Positions 8,884-18,117 of a stretch of 64,000 bases of DNA are shown here, piece after piece. Where the stretch lies: contig NZ_JAQISN010000001.1 in the NCBI RefSeq assembly GCF_037450285.1, positions 124,001 through 188,000 of the forward strand, in the 5' to 3' direction. The notes under the pieces were generated by a model. That model saw only the letters and a list, made by a program, of their open reading frames with translations. It made no database searches and was not told the DNA's origin. Positions within the stretch are counted from its first letter, which is position 1. The number at the start of each line of letters is the position of its first letter. The position numbers and the translations under genes were made by a program. This stretch comes from Erwinia sp. SLM-02 (GTDB taxonomy: Bacteria; Pseudomonadota; Gammaproteobacteria; Enterobacterales; Enterobacteriaceae).

Positions 8884-9858
8884 ATGGATTGTGGCGAATT
8901 TGAACTGATAGCACGCTACTTTGATCGTGTAACAAGCTCCCGTCGCGATGTCGAAAAAGGTATTGGCGACGACTGCGCCCTGCTGAGCGTACCTGAAAAA
9001 CAGTCTCTGGCGATCAGTACCGATACGCTGGTGGCGGGCATCCATTTCCTTGCCGATATTCATCCGGCCGATCTCGGTTATAAAGCGCTGGCGGTTAACC
9101 TGAGCGACCTGGCTGCAATGGGAGCCGATCCCGCGTGGCTGACCCTTGCGCTGACGCTGCCAAAAGTGGATGAGAGCTGGCTGGAAAGCTTTAGCGACAG
9201 CCTGTTTGAACTGCTCGACTATTACGATATGCAGCTGATTGGCGGTGATACCACGCGTGGCCCGCTCAGCATGACGCTGGGTATCCATGGGCTGGTGCCA
9301 CAGGGCAGGGCGCTGCGTCGCGCCGGTGCGCGCATCGGCGACTGGATTTACGTTACCGGCACGCTCGGTGACAGCGCCGCCGGTCTGGCACTGCTGCTGG
9401 GGCAGGCTGAGTTGAGCGATCCCGCGGCACATGAAGCCTTACTCAAGCGCCATCTGCGCCCTATCCCGCGTATTTTGCAGGGCCAGGCATTACGGGATCT
9501 GGCAACGTCGGCGATCGATATTTCCGACGGGCTTATCTCCGATCTCGGCCATGTGCTGAAGGCCAGCGACTGCGGCGCACGGATCAATCTGGATGCGCTG
9601 CCGCTGTCAGCAGCGCTGAAGCAGCACTTCAGCCCCGAGCAGTCGCTGCGCTGGGCGCTGAGCGGCGGTGAAGATTACGAACTGTGCTTCACGGTGCCGG
9701 AAATCAATCGCGGTGCGCTGGATGTGGCACTCGGCTATCTTGGCGTGCCGTTTACCTGTATCGGTCAGATGGGCCCGCAGTCTGAGGGGCTGGTTCTGCT
9801 GCAGGATGACAGAGTCGTGGAGTTTAACCATAAAGGATTTGACCATTTTGGCGCGTGA
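8884..9858 (+). CDS. thiL: Thiamine-monophosphate kinase
   Basis: ThiL phosphorylates thiamine monophosphate to the active cofactor thiamine diphosphate. The 324-residue product has the PurM/ThiL fold motifs: GIGDDCALL near the N-terminus, STDTLVAGIHFL, KALAVNLSDLAAMGADP, GGDTTRGP and AIDISDGLISDLGH. Length agrees with the family. It starts just past the nusB terminator, and its 3' end overlaps the likely start of pgpA, so the two genes are translated from one message. Confidence 0.97.
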   Translation: MDCGEFELIARYFDRVTSSRRDVEKGIGDDCALLSVPEKQSLAISTDTLVAGIHFLADIHPADLGYKALAVNLSDLAAMGADPAWLTLALTLPKVDESWLESFSDSLFELLDYYDMQLIGGDTTRGPLSMTLGIHGLVPQGRALRRAGARIGDWIYVTGTLGDSAAGLALLLGQAELSDPAAHEALLKRHLRPIPRILQGQALRDLATSAIDISDGLISDLGHVLKASDCGARINLDALPLSAALKQHFSPEQSLRWALSGGEDYELCFTVPEINRGALDVALGYLGVPFTCIGQMGPQSEGLVLLQDDRVVEFNHKGFDHFGA

Positions 9859-10345
9859 AAAAGATGTGGCGAAAAGTCGCCTTAAGATGAGTAACCCCTG
9901 GCACCTGCTGGCGACCGGCTTCGGCAGCGGGCTCAGCCCGTGGATGCCTGGCACTATGGGCTCGATCGCGGCAATCCCCTTCTGGTATCTGCTGAACCTG
10001 CTGCCGCAGGATCTCTACGTGCTGGTCCTGCTGCTGGGGATCAGTATCGGTGTCTACCTCTGCCACCGCACCGCGAAGGACATGGGCATTCACGATCACG
10101 GCAGCATCGTCTGGGATGAGTTTATCGGGATGTGGATCACCCTGATGGCGATCCCGGTCAACAGCTGGCAGTGGGTGCTGGCGGGCTTCCTGGTGTTTCG
10201 TCTGTTTGATATCTGGAAGCCGTGGCCGATCCGCTGGTTCGACCGCAATGTTCACGGTGGAATGGGGATCATGGTGGACGATATCGTGGCCGGGATTGTT
10301 TCTGCCGCGATCCTCTACCTTGCCGGCCACTACTGGCTGATGTAA
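9839..10345 (+). CDS. pgpA: Phosphatidylglycerophosphatase A
   Basis: PgpA removes the phosphate from phosphatidylglycerophosphate to make phosphatidylglycerol in the inner membrane. Several hydrophobic segments and the motifs GSGLSPWMPGTMGS, DHGSIVWDEFIG and WDIWKPWPIRWFD-like sequence (here FDIWKPWPIRWFDR) are visible. The start is not an ATG. TTG 9839 reproduces the E. coli N-terminus (LTILAREKDVAKSRLK against MTILPRHKDVAKSRLK) and overlaps thiL by 20 bases. However, the AAGGA site is only one base away from it, so TTG 9848 is a reasonable alternative. An ATG at 9887 would give a shorter protein. Confidence 0.93.
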   Translation: MTILAREKDVAKSRLKMSNPWHLLATGFGSGLSPWMPGTMGSIAAIPFWYLLNLLPQDLYVLVLLLGISIGVYLCHRTAKDMGIHDHGSIVWDEFIGMWITLMAIPVNSWQWVLAGFLVFRLFDIWKPWPIRWFDRNVHGGMGIMVDDIVAGIVSAAILYLAGHYWLM

Positions 10346-10386
10346 CTCCAATGGGGATCAATGTGATTCCGATTAGCCAGTCTGCC

Positions 10387-10422
10387 TTGATACAGGACGA
10401 AAAAGTTATCGTCCTGTATCAA
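10387..10422. repeat. Perfect 14-bp inverted repeat between pgpA and yajO
   Basis: TTGATACAGGACGA and its exact reverse complement flank an eight-base loop (AAAAGTTA). Neither side has a T run, so it is not a standard intrinsic terminator. It lies between the convergent genes pgpA and yajO and could act as a transcript end barrier. Other possibilities are a small structured RNA or the remnant of a mobile repeat. Confidence 0.7.
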
Positions 10423-10452
10423 CATTCAGAGACTCGTTATAGCATCATTACT

Positions 10453-10476
10453 CAACACGCCAACACGCCAACACGT
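10453..10476. repeat. Three direct copies of an 8-base unit
   Basis: The unit CAACACGC occurs three times in a row, the last copy ending in T instead of C. It is too short and simple to assign a function and may be a slippage product. It lies 30 bases past the inverted repeat and just beyond the yajO stop. Confidence 0.6.
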
Positions 10477-10494
10477 TTATCTGGCTTTACCCGC

Positions 10495-11469
10495 TTACTC
10501 GAACCCAACCACCGGATGCGGCTGATAAACGCTTTCCAGCTCGATAATCTCTTCCTGAGTCAGTTCCACTTCCGTCGCCCCGACCAGGTCGGCCAGCTGT
10601 TCGCTGCGCGATGCACCAATGATCGGCGCGGTGACCGCCGGTTTGCTCAACAGCCAGGCAAGGGCTATCTGCGCCCGGCTGACGCCTTTCGCGCTGGCAA
10701 TAGCCTCGACGCGGGCAGCGATAGCCGCGTCGTTATCCTCGTTGGCCGTATACAGCGTCTGGCCGTATTTATCTGATACCGAACGCGCTGTCGCTTCGCC
10801 CCACGGACGGGTCAGACGGCCTCGCGCCAGCGGGCTCCACGGCAGCACGGCGATATTCTCCGCCAGGCACAGAGGATGCATTTCCCGCTCCTCTTCACGC
10901 TGGATCAGGTTGTACTGATCCTGCATGCTGACAAAGCGCGTCAAGCCGTAGCGATCGGCGGTATAGAGCGCTTTAGCAAACTGCCAGCCGTACATGGAAG
11001 AGGCACCGATATAACGCGCCTTTCCGGCTTTTACCACGTCGTGCAGCGCCTCCAGCGTCTCTTCCAGCGGCGTATTGTAGTCCCAGCGATGGATTTGCAG
11101 CAGATCGACGTACTCCATGCCCAGGCGGTTCAGGCTGTCATCAATTGACTGCAAAATGTTCTTCCGCGACAGGCCGCCGGAAAGATTGCTCATCGGGAAG
11201 AACACTTTCGTCGCCACCACGACCTCATCGCGGCGCGCGAAGTCGCGCAGGGCGCGGCCAACAATCTCTTCACTACTGCCGTCGGAGTAGCTGTTGGCGG
11301 TATCAAAGAAGTTAATACCGGCTTCGAGCGCCTGCTTGATTAAAGGGCGGCTGCTCTCTTCCGGCAGCGTCCAGGCATGGTTGCCGCGATCGGGTTCACC
11401 GTAGGTCATGCAGCCCAGGCACAGGCGAGAGACGGTCAGATCGGTATTCGCTAACTGAGTGGTTTTCAT
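10495..11469 (-). CDS. yajO: Aldo/keto reductase YajO
   Basis: YajO is a cytoplasmic aldo/keto reductase. In E. coli it has been linked to formation of 1-deoxyxylulose 5-phosphate, which would fit its place next to dxs. The 324-residue product has motifs GINFFDTANSYSDGSSEE (catalytic Asp and Tyr), ATKVFFP with the catalytic Lys, LQIHRWDYNTP and a C-terminal NADPH-binding PIIGASRSEQL. I chose ATG 11469 because a strong AGGAG site precedes it and the protein then begins at the conserved LANTDLTVSRLCLG segment. The gene lies downstream of dxs on the same strand. Confidence 0.94.
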   Translation of the reverse strand: MKTTQLANTDLTVSRLCLGCMTYGEPDRGNHAWTLPEESSRPLIKQALEAGINFFDTANSYSDGSSEEIVGRALRDFARRDEVVVATKVFFPMSNLSGGLSRKNILQSIDDSLNRLGMEYVDLLQIHRWDYNTPLEETLEALHDVVKAGKARYIGASSMYGWQFAKALYTADRYGLTRFVSMQDQYNLIQREEEREMHPLCLAENIAVLPWSPLARGRLTRPWGEATARSVSDKYGQTLYTANEDNDAAIAARVEAIASAKGVSRAQIALAWLLSKPAVTAPIIGASRSEQLADLVGATEVELTQEEIIELESVYQPHPVVGFE

Positions 11470-11546
11470 GGAGGCTCCTGCTATTGATCGTTGCGTAAGC
11501 ATAGCAGGTGAGAGGCTCCCCCTCGGGAGGGGGGAGCACGGGATGT

Positions 11547-13412
11547 TTACTGCTGCAGCCATCCGGAGATTTGCTGCTGGATACCGGCGGCATCCAGCTG
11601 GAAGTCCGTGCGGATTTCTTCCTGAGTCCCCTGGGGAATAAACACGTCCGGCAGGCCAAGGTTCAGCACCGGCACCGGTTTGCGCTTCGCCATCAGCAGC
11701 TCGTTCACGCCGCTACCGGCACCGCCTTTGATTGACCCTTCTTCCAGCGTTACCAGTGCATCGTGAGTGGCTGCCAGTTCCAGAATCAGCGCATCATCCA
11801 GCGGTTTAACAAAGCGCATATCGACCAGCGTGGCGTTCAGGGCTTCTGCCGCGGCCGTGGCCTCCGGTAACAGGGTACCGAAGTTGAGGATGGCCAGCTT
11901 CTCACCCTGACGCTTAACGACGCCTTTGCCCAGCGGCAGTGAAGCCAGCGGCTCAAGGGTAGCGCCGGTGCCGGTGCCGCGCGGGTAACGCACCGCACTC
12001 GGGCCATCCTGATAGTGATAGCCGGTATAAAGCATCTGGCGGCACTCGTTCTCATCGCTTGGCGTCATGATTACCAGGTTCGGGATGCAGCGCATAAAGG
12101 CGATATCGAATGCGCCCTGATGCGTCTGGCCGTCAGCGCCGACGATGCCGCCGCGATCGATGGCAAACAGCACCGGGAGTTTCTGGATTGCCACATCGTG
12201 GATCAGCTGATCGTAAGCGCGCTGCAGGAACGTCGAGTAGATCGCCACGACCGGTTTATAGCCGCCAATCGCCAGGCCGGCCGCAAACGTGACGGCGTGC
12301 TGCTCGGCGATGGCCACGTCGAAATACTGTTTAGGGTATTCGCGTGAGAAGGTCACCATGCCTGACCCTTCGCGCATTGCCGGGGTCACCGCCATCAGCT
12401 TTTCGTCCTGCGCGGCGGTTTCACACAGCCACTGGCCGAAAATTTTTGAATAGGACGGCAGGCCTTCGGCGCTTTTCGGCAGCAGGCCGCTGGCCGGATC
12501 GAACTTCGGCACCGCGTGCCAGGTAATGGGATCCTGCTCGGCGGGCGCGTAGCCTTTGCCCTTTTTGGTCATAATGTGCAGGAACTGTGGCCCTTTTAGC
12601 GCACGCATATTGCGCAGGGTCTGCACCAGCGCCAGCACGTCGTGGCCGTCAACCGGGCCGATATAGTTAAAGCCCAGCTCTTCAAACAGCGTGCCTGGGA
12701 CCACCATGCCTTTCAGGTGTTCTTCGGTGCGTTTTACCAGCTCTTTGATCGGCGGCAGGCCGGTCAGCACCTTCTTGCCGCCTTCGCGCAGGCGCGCGTA
12801 GGTTTTGCCGGAAAGCAGCTGGGCGAGGCGGTTATTCAGGGCGCCAACGTTTTCAGAGATCGACATTTCGTTGTCGTTAAGGATCACCAGCAGGTCGGCT
12901 TTAATGTCACCCGCATGATTCATCGCTTCAAACGCCATGCCGGCCGTGATTGCGCCATCACCAATAATACAGGCGGTACGACGATCCTTGCCTTCTTTAC
13001 CGGCGGCAACGGCCATGCCCAGCCCGGCGCTGATAGAGGTTGAAGAGTGACCGACGTTAAGCACGTCGTACTCACTTTCATCGCGCCACGGGAACGGATG
13101 CAGGCCGTTTTTCTGGCGGATGGTGCCGATGCGATCGCGGCGACCCGTCAGGATTTTATGCGGATAGGCCTGATGGCCAACGTCCCACACCAGCTGGTCG
13201 AAAGGCGTGTTGTAGACGTAGTGCAGCGCAACGGTCAGTTCCACAACGCCCAGGCCTGAAGCAAAGTGGCCGCTGGAGCGGCTCACGCTGTCGAGCAGAT
13301 ACTGGCGCAGCTCATCACAGAGTTTTGGCAGGCTCTCTTTCGGTAGCAAACGTAACTCTTGCACCGTTTCTGCCAGCGCCAGCGTCGGGTATTTTCCAGG
13401 TTCAAAACTCAT
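11547..13412 (-). CDS. dxs: 1-deoxy-D-xylulose-5-phosphate synthase
   Basis: Dxs joins pyruvate and glyceraldehyde 3-phosphate to start the MEP isoprenoid pathway and also feeds thiamine and pyridoxal synthesis. The 621-residue product matches the family length. It shows the thiamine diphosphate motif beginning GDGAITAGMAFEAMNHAGD and ending ILNDNEM, with GHQAYPHKILTGR earlier and IAEQHAVTFAAGLA and DRGGIVGADGQTHQG in the second half. ATG 13412 gives the MSFEPGKYPTLAL start seen in enterobacteria. It is 16 bases after ispA in the xseB-ispA-dxs operon. Confidence 0.98.
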   Translation of the reverse strand: MSFEPGKYPTLALAETVQELRLLPKESLPKLCDELRQYLLDSVSRSSGHFASGLGVVELTVALHYVYNTPFDQLVWDVGHQAYPHKILTGRRDRIGTIRQKNGLHPFPWRDESEYDVLNVGHSSTSISAGLGMAVAAGKEGKDRRTACIIGDGAITAGMAFEAMNHAGDIKADLLVILNDNEMSISENVGALNNRLAQLLSGKTYARLREGGKKVLTGLPPIKELVKRTEEHLKGMVVPGTLFEELGFNYIGPVDGHDVLALVQTLRNMRALKGPQFLHIMTKKGKGYAPAEQDPITWHAVPKFDPASGLLPKSAEGLPSYSKIFGQWLCETAAQDEKLMAVTPAMREGSGMVTFSREYPKQYFDVAIAEQHAVTFAAGLAIGGYKPVVAIYSTFLQRAYDQLIHDVAIQKLPVLFAIDRGGIVGADGQTHQGAFDIAFMRCIPNLVIMTPSDENECRQMLYTGYHYQDGPSAVRYPRGTGTGATLEPLASLPLGKGVVKRQGEKLAILNFGTLLPEATAAAEALNATLVDMRFVKPLDDALILELAATHDALVTLEEGSIKGGAGSGVNELLMAKRKPVPVLNLGLPDVFIPQGTQEEIRTDFQLDAAGIQQQISGWLQQ

Positions 13413-13428
13413 CAGTGACTCATTATGG

Positions 13429-14328
13429 CTATTTATCGCGTTCAATTATGAAGCCGGCCAGCGCCCGTAACGGGGTGGTATTATAGGATTGCGCGGCCAG
13501 CGTTTCTAATGCGCTGAGAGACTCCTGATAGAGATCCCATGCTTTTTTCCGTGCTCCTTCCAGTCCCATCAGCGCCGGGTAGGTGCTCTTGCCCAGTTGC
13601 TGATCGGCTCCCTGCTGTTTGCCAAGCACGGCGGTATCACCTATCACATCCAGAATATCGTCCTGAACCTGGAATGCCAGCCCAATAGCACTGGCGTAAC
13701 GATCGAGTGCAGGCAGGGCGCTGCGGCCCCTTTCACCTGCTGCCAGTGCACCGAGGCGCACGGCCGAACGGATCAGCGCACCGGTTTTATGGCGGTGGAT
13801 TTGTTCGAGTGCAGCTAAATCACCCAGCTTACCTTCTGCCGCGAGATCCAGCGCCTGGCCACCGCACATTCCCGCGACGCCGCTGGCCTGTGCCAGTTCG
13901 GAAAGCATCGCGATGCGGTACTCAGCGGCGACGCCGGGCATTGGGGCATCGGCCAGAATAGAAAAGGCCAGCGTTTGCAGAGCATCGCCCGCCAGAATCG
14001 CCGTATCCTCACCAAATTTAATATGGCAGGTCGGTTGACCACGGCGCAGACTGTCGTCATCCATGGCGGGTAAATCATCGTGAATCAGGGAATAGGCATG
14101 AATGCATTCAACGGCCGCCGCAGGCGCATCCAGGGCGCTGTCATCGGCGTGCAGCATCTGTCCGGTGGCATAAACCAGGAAGGGACGCAGCCTTTTCCCT
14201 CCTAATAATGCGCCATATTCTATGGCATTTACCAGCGGAGTGCTCTGAAAAGGCAGGGCGGCGATGAATCCCTGCAGAGCGGCATTCACGCGCTGATGGT
14301 GCGCCTGCTGTAATGCGATGAAATCCAT
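13429..14328 (-). CDS. ispA: Farnesyl diphosphate synthase
   Basis: IspA condenses isopentenyl diphosphate with dimethylallyl and geranyl diphosphate to make farnesyl diphosphate. The 299-residue product has the first aspartate-rich motif (DDLPAMDDD, near residue 84) and the second (DDILD, near 224), plus LLGGKRLRPFLVY and CGGQALDL. Its ATG overlaps the xseB stop by one base (TGATG), showing translational coupling. dxs follows on the same strand. Confidence 0.98.
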   Translation of the reverse strand: MDFIALQQAHHQRVNAALQGFIAALPFQSTPLVNAIEYGALLGGKRLRPFLVYATGQMLHADDSALDAPAAAVECIHAYSLIHDDLPAMDDDSLRRGQPTCHIKFGEDTAILAGDALQTLAFSILADAPMPGVAAEYRIAMLSELAQASGVAGMCGGQALDLAAEGKLGDLAALEQIHRHKTGALIRSAVRLGALAAGERGRSALPALDRYASAIGLAFQVQDDILDVIGDTAVLGKQQGADQQLGKSTYPALMGLEGARKKAWDLYQESLSALETLAAQSYNTTPLRALAGFIIERDK

Positions 14329-14570
14329 CAGTCATTTTCCGGAGTGAAGGGCGTCAGATCGGCGTTTTTATCGTCGCTCAGCAGGATCTGTACCCGCTGT
14401 TCGGCCTGCTGCAGCGTTTGCTGGCCGGTGCGCGCCAGCTGTACGCCCCGCTCGAACTCATTCAGCGCCTCTTCCAGGGGAAGATTGCCGCTTTCCAGGC
14501 GGGTGACGATCTGTTCCAGCTGCTGCAGTGAGCTTTCAAAGCTGGCAGGCTGTTCGGATTTTTTCGGCAT
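14328..14570 (-). CDS. xseB: Exodeoxyribonuclease VII small subunit
   Basis: XseB is the small subunit of exonuclease VII; several copies bind each XseA chain to form a single-strand DNA nuclease. The 80-residue product is largely helical with the family core SFESSLQQLEQIVTRLESGNL and LEEALNEFERGVQLARTGQ. It is the first gene of the xseB-ispA-dxs operon. The 298-base gap to divergent thiI must hold both promoters. I see no other clear element in that gap. Confidence 0.97.
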   Translation of the reverse strand: MPKKSEQPASFESSLQQLEQIVTRLESGNLPLEEALNEFERGVQLARTGQQTLQQAEQRVQILLSDDKNADLTPFTPEND

Positions 14571-14868
14571 GTGTGATCCTGACTTGTCATCTCTATCAGC
14601 GGATAATGACGTATGGTATCCGACTCGAAATGATTAGCAAAATATACCCGTCATCTTTCCACTGACAATCATGCGATATGTGCACTGGTACAGAATAATC
14701 TTACGGGTGAGCGGCAGACTGGCAGCAGATGAATAAGCACCCATCGGACAAAGATGATATACTGCTGCGCCTGAATGCAAAGGCCATGAGCCATTTTGCA
14801 AGACCCTGATTTTACCAGCTAAGTGCCTTCCGTTTCAGCACTTAATTGCCTAGCGAACCCATGCCACC

Positions 14869-16317
14869 ATGAAGTTTATCATTAAGTTATTCCCAGAAAT
14901 CACCATTAAAAGCCAGTCCGTACGCCTGCGTTTTATCAAAATCCTCACCGGTAACATTCGCAACGTACTTAAACACTACGATGAAAATCTCGCCGTGGTG
15001 CGCCACTGGGACCATATTGAAGTCCGCGCGCGCGATGAAAGCCAGCGCCCGACCATTATTGGCGAGCTGACGCGTATTCCAGGGATTCACCATATTCTGG
15101 AAGTTGAAGATCGTCCCTACACCGATGTGCACAACATCTTTGAGCAGACGCTGGAACTGAGCCGGGAACGCATTGAGGGTAAATCCTTCTGCGTACGCGT
15201 TAAGCGCCGCGGTAAGCATGAATTCAGCTCGCAGGACGTTGAACGCTACGTTGGTGGCGGCCTGAACCAGCACGTGGCTTCCGCCCGCGTGCAGCTGAAT
15301 CGCCCGGACGTGACGGTTAACCTGGAAATTGAAGACGACCGCCTGCTGCTGATCACCGGCCGCTTTGAAGGTATCGGTGGCTTCCCGATTGGAACGCAGG
15401 AAGATGTGCTGTCGCTGATCTCCGGTGGGTTCGACTCCGGCGTTTCCAGCTACATGCTGATGCGTCGCGGCTGCCGCGTTCACTACTGCTTCTTCAATCT
15501 GGGCGGTGCCGCCCATGAGATCGGCGTGCGCCAGGTCGCCCACTATCTGTGGAAACGCTACGGCAGTTCGCATCGCGTGCGCTTTGTGGCTATCAACTTT
15601 GAGCCGGTGGTCGGTGAGATCCTGGAAAAAGTGGACGATGGCCAGATGGGCGTGGTGCTGAAGCGCATGATGGTGCGTGCGGCGTCGAAAGTGGCCGAGC
15701 GCTACGGCGTGCAGGCGCTGGTCACCGGCGAAGCGCTGGGGCAGGTTTCCAGCCAGACGCTGACCAACCTGCGTTTAATTGATAACGCCAGCGATACCCT
15801 GATCCTGCGCCCGCTGATTTCGCACGATAAAGAGCACATCATTAATCTGGCGCGTGAGATTGGGACGGAAGACTTTGCCCGCACCATGCCGGAATACTGT
15901 GGCGTGATCTCAAAAAGCCCGACGGTAAAAGCGGTGAAGGCGAAAATTGAAGCGGAAGAGCAGAACTTCGATTTTGCTATCCTCGACCGCATGGTGGAAG
16001 AGGCGACGAACGTCGATATCCGTCAGATCGCCGAGAAAACTGAAGAGGAAGTGGTGGAAGTGGAAACCGTCGCGTCGTTGGGTGCCAATGACGCGGTGCT
16101 GGATATTCGCTCCAACGACGAGCAGGATGCCCGTCCGCTTGAGGTAGAAGGCGTGGAGGTGAAATCCCTGCCGTTCTATAAGCTGGGTACTCAGTTTGGC
16201 GATCTCGACCAGTCTAAAACCTGGCTGCTGTACTGCGAGCGTGGCGTGATGAGCCGTCTGCAGGCGCTGTATCTGCACGAACAGGGCTTCACCAACGTTA
16301 AGATCTATCGTCCTTAA
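14869..16317 (+). CDS. thiI: tRNA 4-thiouridine synthase and thiamine sulfur carrier ThiI
   Basis: ThiI adenylates and thiolates uridine-8 in tRNA and supplies sulfur for the thiamine thiazole. The 482-residue product has an N-terminal ferredoxin-like region, a THUMP domain (about 60-165), a PP-loop ATPase domain with ISGGFDSGVSSYML near residue 183, and a C-terminal rhodanese domain. The rhodanese part carries the catalytic Cys in YCERGVMSRLQA near 456. The length equals that of E. coli ThiI. It is transcribed away from xseB. Confidence 0.98.
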   Translation: MKFIIKLFPEITIKSQSVRLRFIKILTGNIRNVLKHYDENLAVVRHWDHIEVRARDESQRPTIIGELTRIPGIHHILEVEDRPYTDVHNIFEQTLELSRERIEGKSFCVRVKRRGKHEFSSQDVERYVGGGLNQHVASARVQLNRPDVTVNLEIEDDRLLLITGRFEGIGGFPIGTQEDVLSLISGGFDSGVSSYMLMRRGCRVHYCFFNLGGAAHEIGVRQVAHYLWKRYGSSHRVRFVAINFEPVVGEILEKVDDGQMGVVLKRMMVRAASKVAERYGVQALVTGEALGQVSSQTLTNLRLIDNASDTLILRPLISHDKEHIINLAREIGTEDFARTMPEYCGVISKSPTVKAVKAKIEAEEQNFDFAILDRMVEEATNVDIRQIAEKTEEEVVEVETVASLGANDAVLDIRSNDEQDARPLEVEGVEVKSLPFYKLGTQFGDLDQSKTWLLYCERGVMSRLQALYLHEQGFTNVKIYRP

Positions 16318-16508
16318 ATCAGGGGTATGGCAGCACGCTGTTGCCATTTCCCTCTGCCCAGCCGCGGATAGCCAGGTCTCTCAGAAGAAGCCCGGATATC
16401 CGCACTGAAATAAAATCACGTTCGTAAGCGTTGTTATGCGTGATGAGTGTCATTTTCCAGCAGTATCGTCAGTCACTCAGTCAGCGAGTTGTCATCAGCC
16501 GGCGTTGA

Positions 16509-17105
16509 TTAATCCTTATAGTCGTAAATACCTGCCGCCAGCACCATCTGTTCGCCAACTTCACGCGCTTTATCTTTACCCACCAGTAAATCAATCAGCT
16601 TGAGGGCGAAATCAATCGTTGTGCCCGGAGCCTGGCTGGTCAGCAGATTCACTCTTCGATCCCAGACCACCCGGCGATCCATCCACTTTCCTTCGGGAAT
16701 GGTCTCTTTCAGCCCCGGGAAGCCGGTCATATTACCTACCGGAAACAGGTCGTGCGGGATCAGTACGGTGCCGGGTGCAGCGCACATGGCGGCCACGATG
16801 CGGCCGGAAAGGTGAAACTGCCGCACGGCTTCCACCAGCAGCGGACTGTCGCGAAAACACTCGGCGCCTTTTAAGCCCCCGGGCAGAACGATCGCGTCAA
16901 ATTCGTCGTCGGCCACCTGCACCAGTGGTGCATCGGCCAGCAGCCGCACCCCGCGCGAACAGATAATTTCACGCTCGCCATTTTCGGCCACGCTGGCGGT
17001 GACGACGCGGATACCGGCACGCACCAGCAGATCGATGGTGGTGACGGCTTCGGTTTCTTCACTCCCAGGTGCCAGGCAAACCAGCACCGATGCGTTCGCG
17101 GTCAT
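16509..17105 (-). CDS. yajL: DJ-1/PfpI family protein YajL
   Basis: YajL is a DJ-1 family protein tied to oxidative stress protection; deglycase and chaperone activities have been reported. The 198-residue product has the conserved nucleophile elbow AAMCAAPGTVLIP (Cys near residue 106) and the N-terminal VCLAPGSEETEAV with the paired Glu near 15. I chose ATG 17105 for its match to the family N-terminus; an earlier in-frame start would add ten unconserved residues. It overlaps the end of panE by 47 bases, as in E. coli. Confidence 0.95.
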   Translation of the reverse strand: MTANASVLVCLAPGSEETEAVTTIDLLVRAGIRVVTASVAENGEREIICSRGVRLLADAPLVQVADDEFDAIVLPGGLKGAECFRDSPLLVEAVRQFHLSGRIVAAMCAAPGTVLIPHDLFPVGNMTGFPGLKETIPEGKWMDRRVVWDRRVNLLTSQAPGTTIDFALKLIDLLVGKDKAREVGEQMVLAAGIYDYKD

Positions 17106-17979
17106 AATCTTGTTCCTTACGCTTAATAAATTCAAAAAGACGGTTGTTCTCCGGGGTTACGAGCCCCTGCGCGCGGGCGCGACGGATGACGTAGCCGTTG
17201 ATGTAGTCGATTTCCGTACGGCGCTGGGCGCGGATATCCTGCAGCATGGAGGAGGTGTTGCCGGCGGTAGTGCGGATAACATCCATCACATAGTCGATCA
17301 GCCATTCACGAGAAATATGCTGGCCCTCACGTTCCATCACGGTGGCCACTTCGTTGCTGAGCACGTCAATCTCTTCACGGTGCTCCGCCAGTTCACCGTT
17401 GGTACAGTCGTAGAATACGGTCAGCGGATTAATCACGCAGTTCACGGCCAGTTTCTGCCACGCCGCTGAGGCGACATTATTGTGCCAGGCGACATCCGGC
17501 AGTGCGGCGTGCAGCGTTTCCGCCAGATCGCTCATCGCCACGGCGGCAGGGGAGATCGGGCCAACGTGGGTGATCCCGGAGGCAACGTGGACGATCACCG
17601 TGCCGTCATGTCTGGCGGCGTGGGTGGTGACACCGCGCAGGAGCGGCTGGCGCAGCGTTTTCAGTTCATCAAGCGTACCCATACCGTTGTGCAGCAGCAG
17701 CACCGGGCAGTGTTCCGGCAGGATAAACTGCAGGTTCTTAACGGCTTCAGATACCTGCCACGCCTTGAGCGTAACCAAAAGCAGATCGCTTTTGGCGAGG
17801 AAGGTGGGATCGTTAGCGGTCAGCGTTTTATTGACCGTGTTGCCGTGTAAATCAATCACGTTTACCGAGCAGTAAGGCTGGGGAACCCGCAGCCAGCCCT
17901 GAACCTCATGTCCCTGTTGTTCAAGAGCAGCAAGCCAGATCTGCCCTAAAGCTCCGCAACCCAGTACGGTAATTTTCAT
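17059..17979 (-). CDS. panE: 2-dehydropantoate 2-reductase
   Basis: PanE reduces ketopantoate to pantoate with NADPH in pantothenate and coenzyme A synthesis. The 306-residue product has an N-terminal Rossmann motif (VLGCGALGQIW), LLHNGMGT near residue 98, the catalytic-lysine segment WQKLAVNCVINPLT near 176 and the C-terminal RRTEIDYINGY with the conserved Glu. It overlaps yajL downstream. panE and yajL form one minus-strand unit, divergent from yajQ. Confidence 0.97.
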   Translation of the reverse strand: MKITVLGCGALGQIWLAALEQQGHEVQGWLRVPQPYCSVNVIDLHGNTVNKTLTANDPTFLAKSDLLLVTLKAWQVSEAVKNLQFILPEHCPVLLLHNGMGTLDELKTLRQPLLRGVTTHAARHDGTVIVHVASGITHVGPISPAAVAMSDLAETLHAALPDVAWHNNVASAAWQKLAVNCVINPLTVFYDCTNGELAEHREEIDVLSNEVATVMEREGQHISREWLIDYVMDVIRTTAGNTSSMLQDIRAQRRTEIDYINGYVIRRARAQGLVTPENNRLFEFIKRKEQDYDRERIGAGLPGTWE

Positions 17980-18117
17980 TATTCCTCCCCGCGGCGGGGT
18001 GAGTTAAGTATGCTACCCGCGCACCTGATGATTATTATAGCTTTCAGCGTCCGCAGTTTTATTTACCCGTGGCAAGCAGGTATTATGCCTGTCACTTTAG
18101 TCTCAGGAGAATAGATC

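Noticed and set aside
10453..10476. A small CRISPR-like repeat
   Set aside because: The 8-base units are contiguous, without spacers, and no cas genes are present.
16318..16508. A small gene between thiI and yajL
   Set aside because: No frame with a start, ribosome site and coding character was found in these 191 bases.
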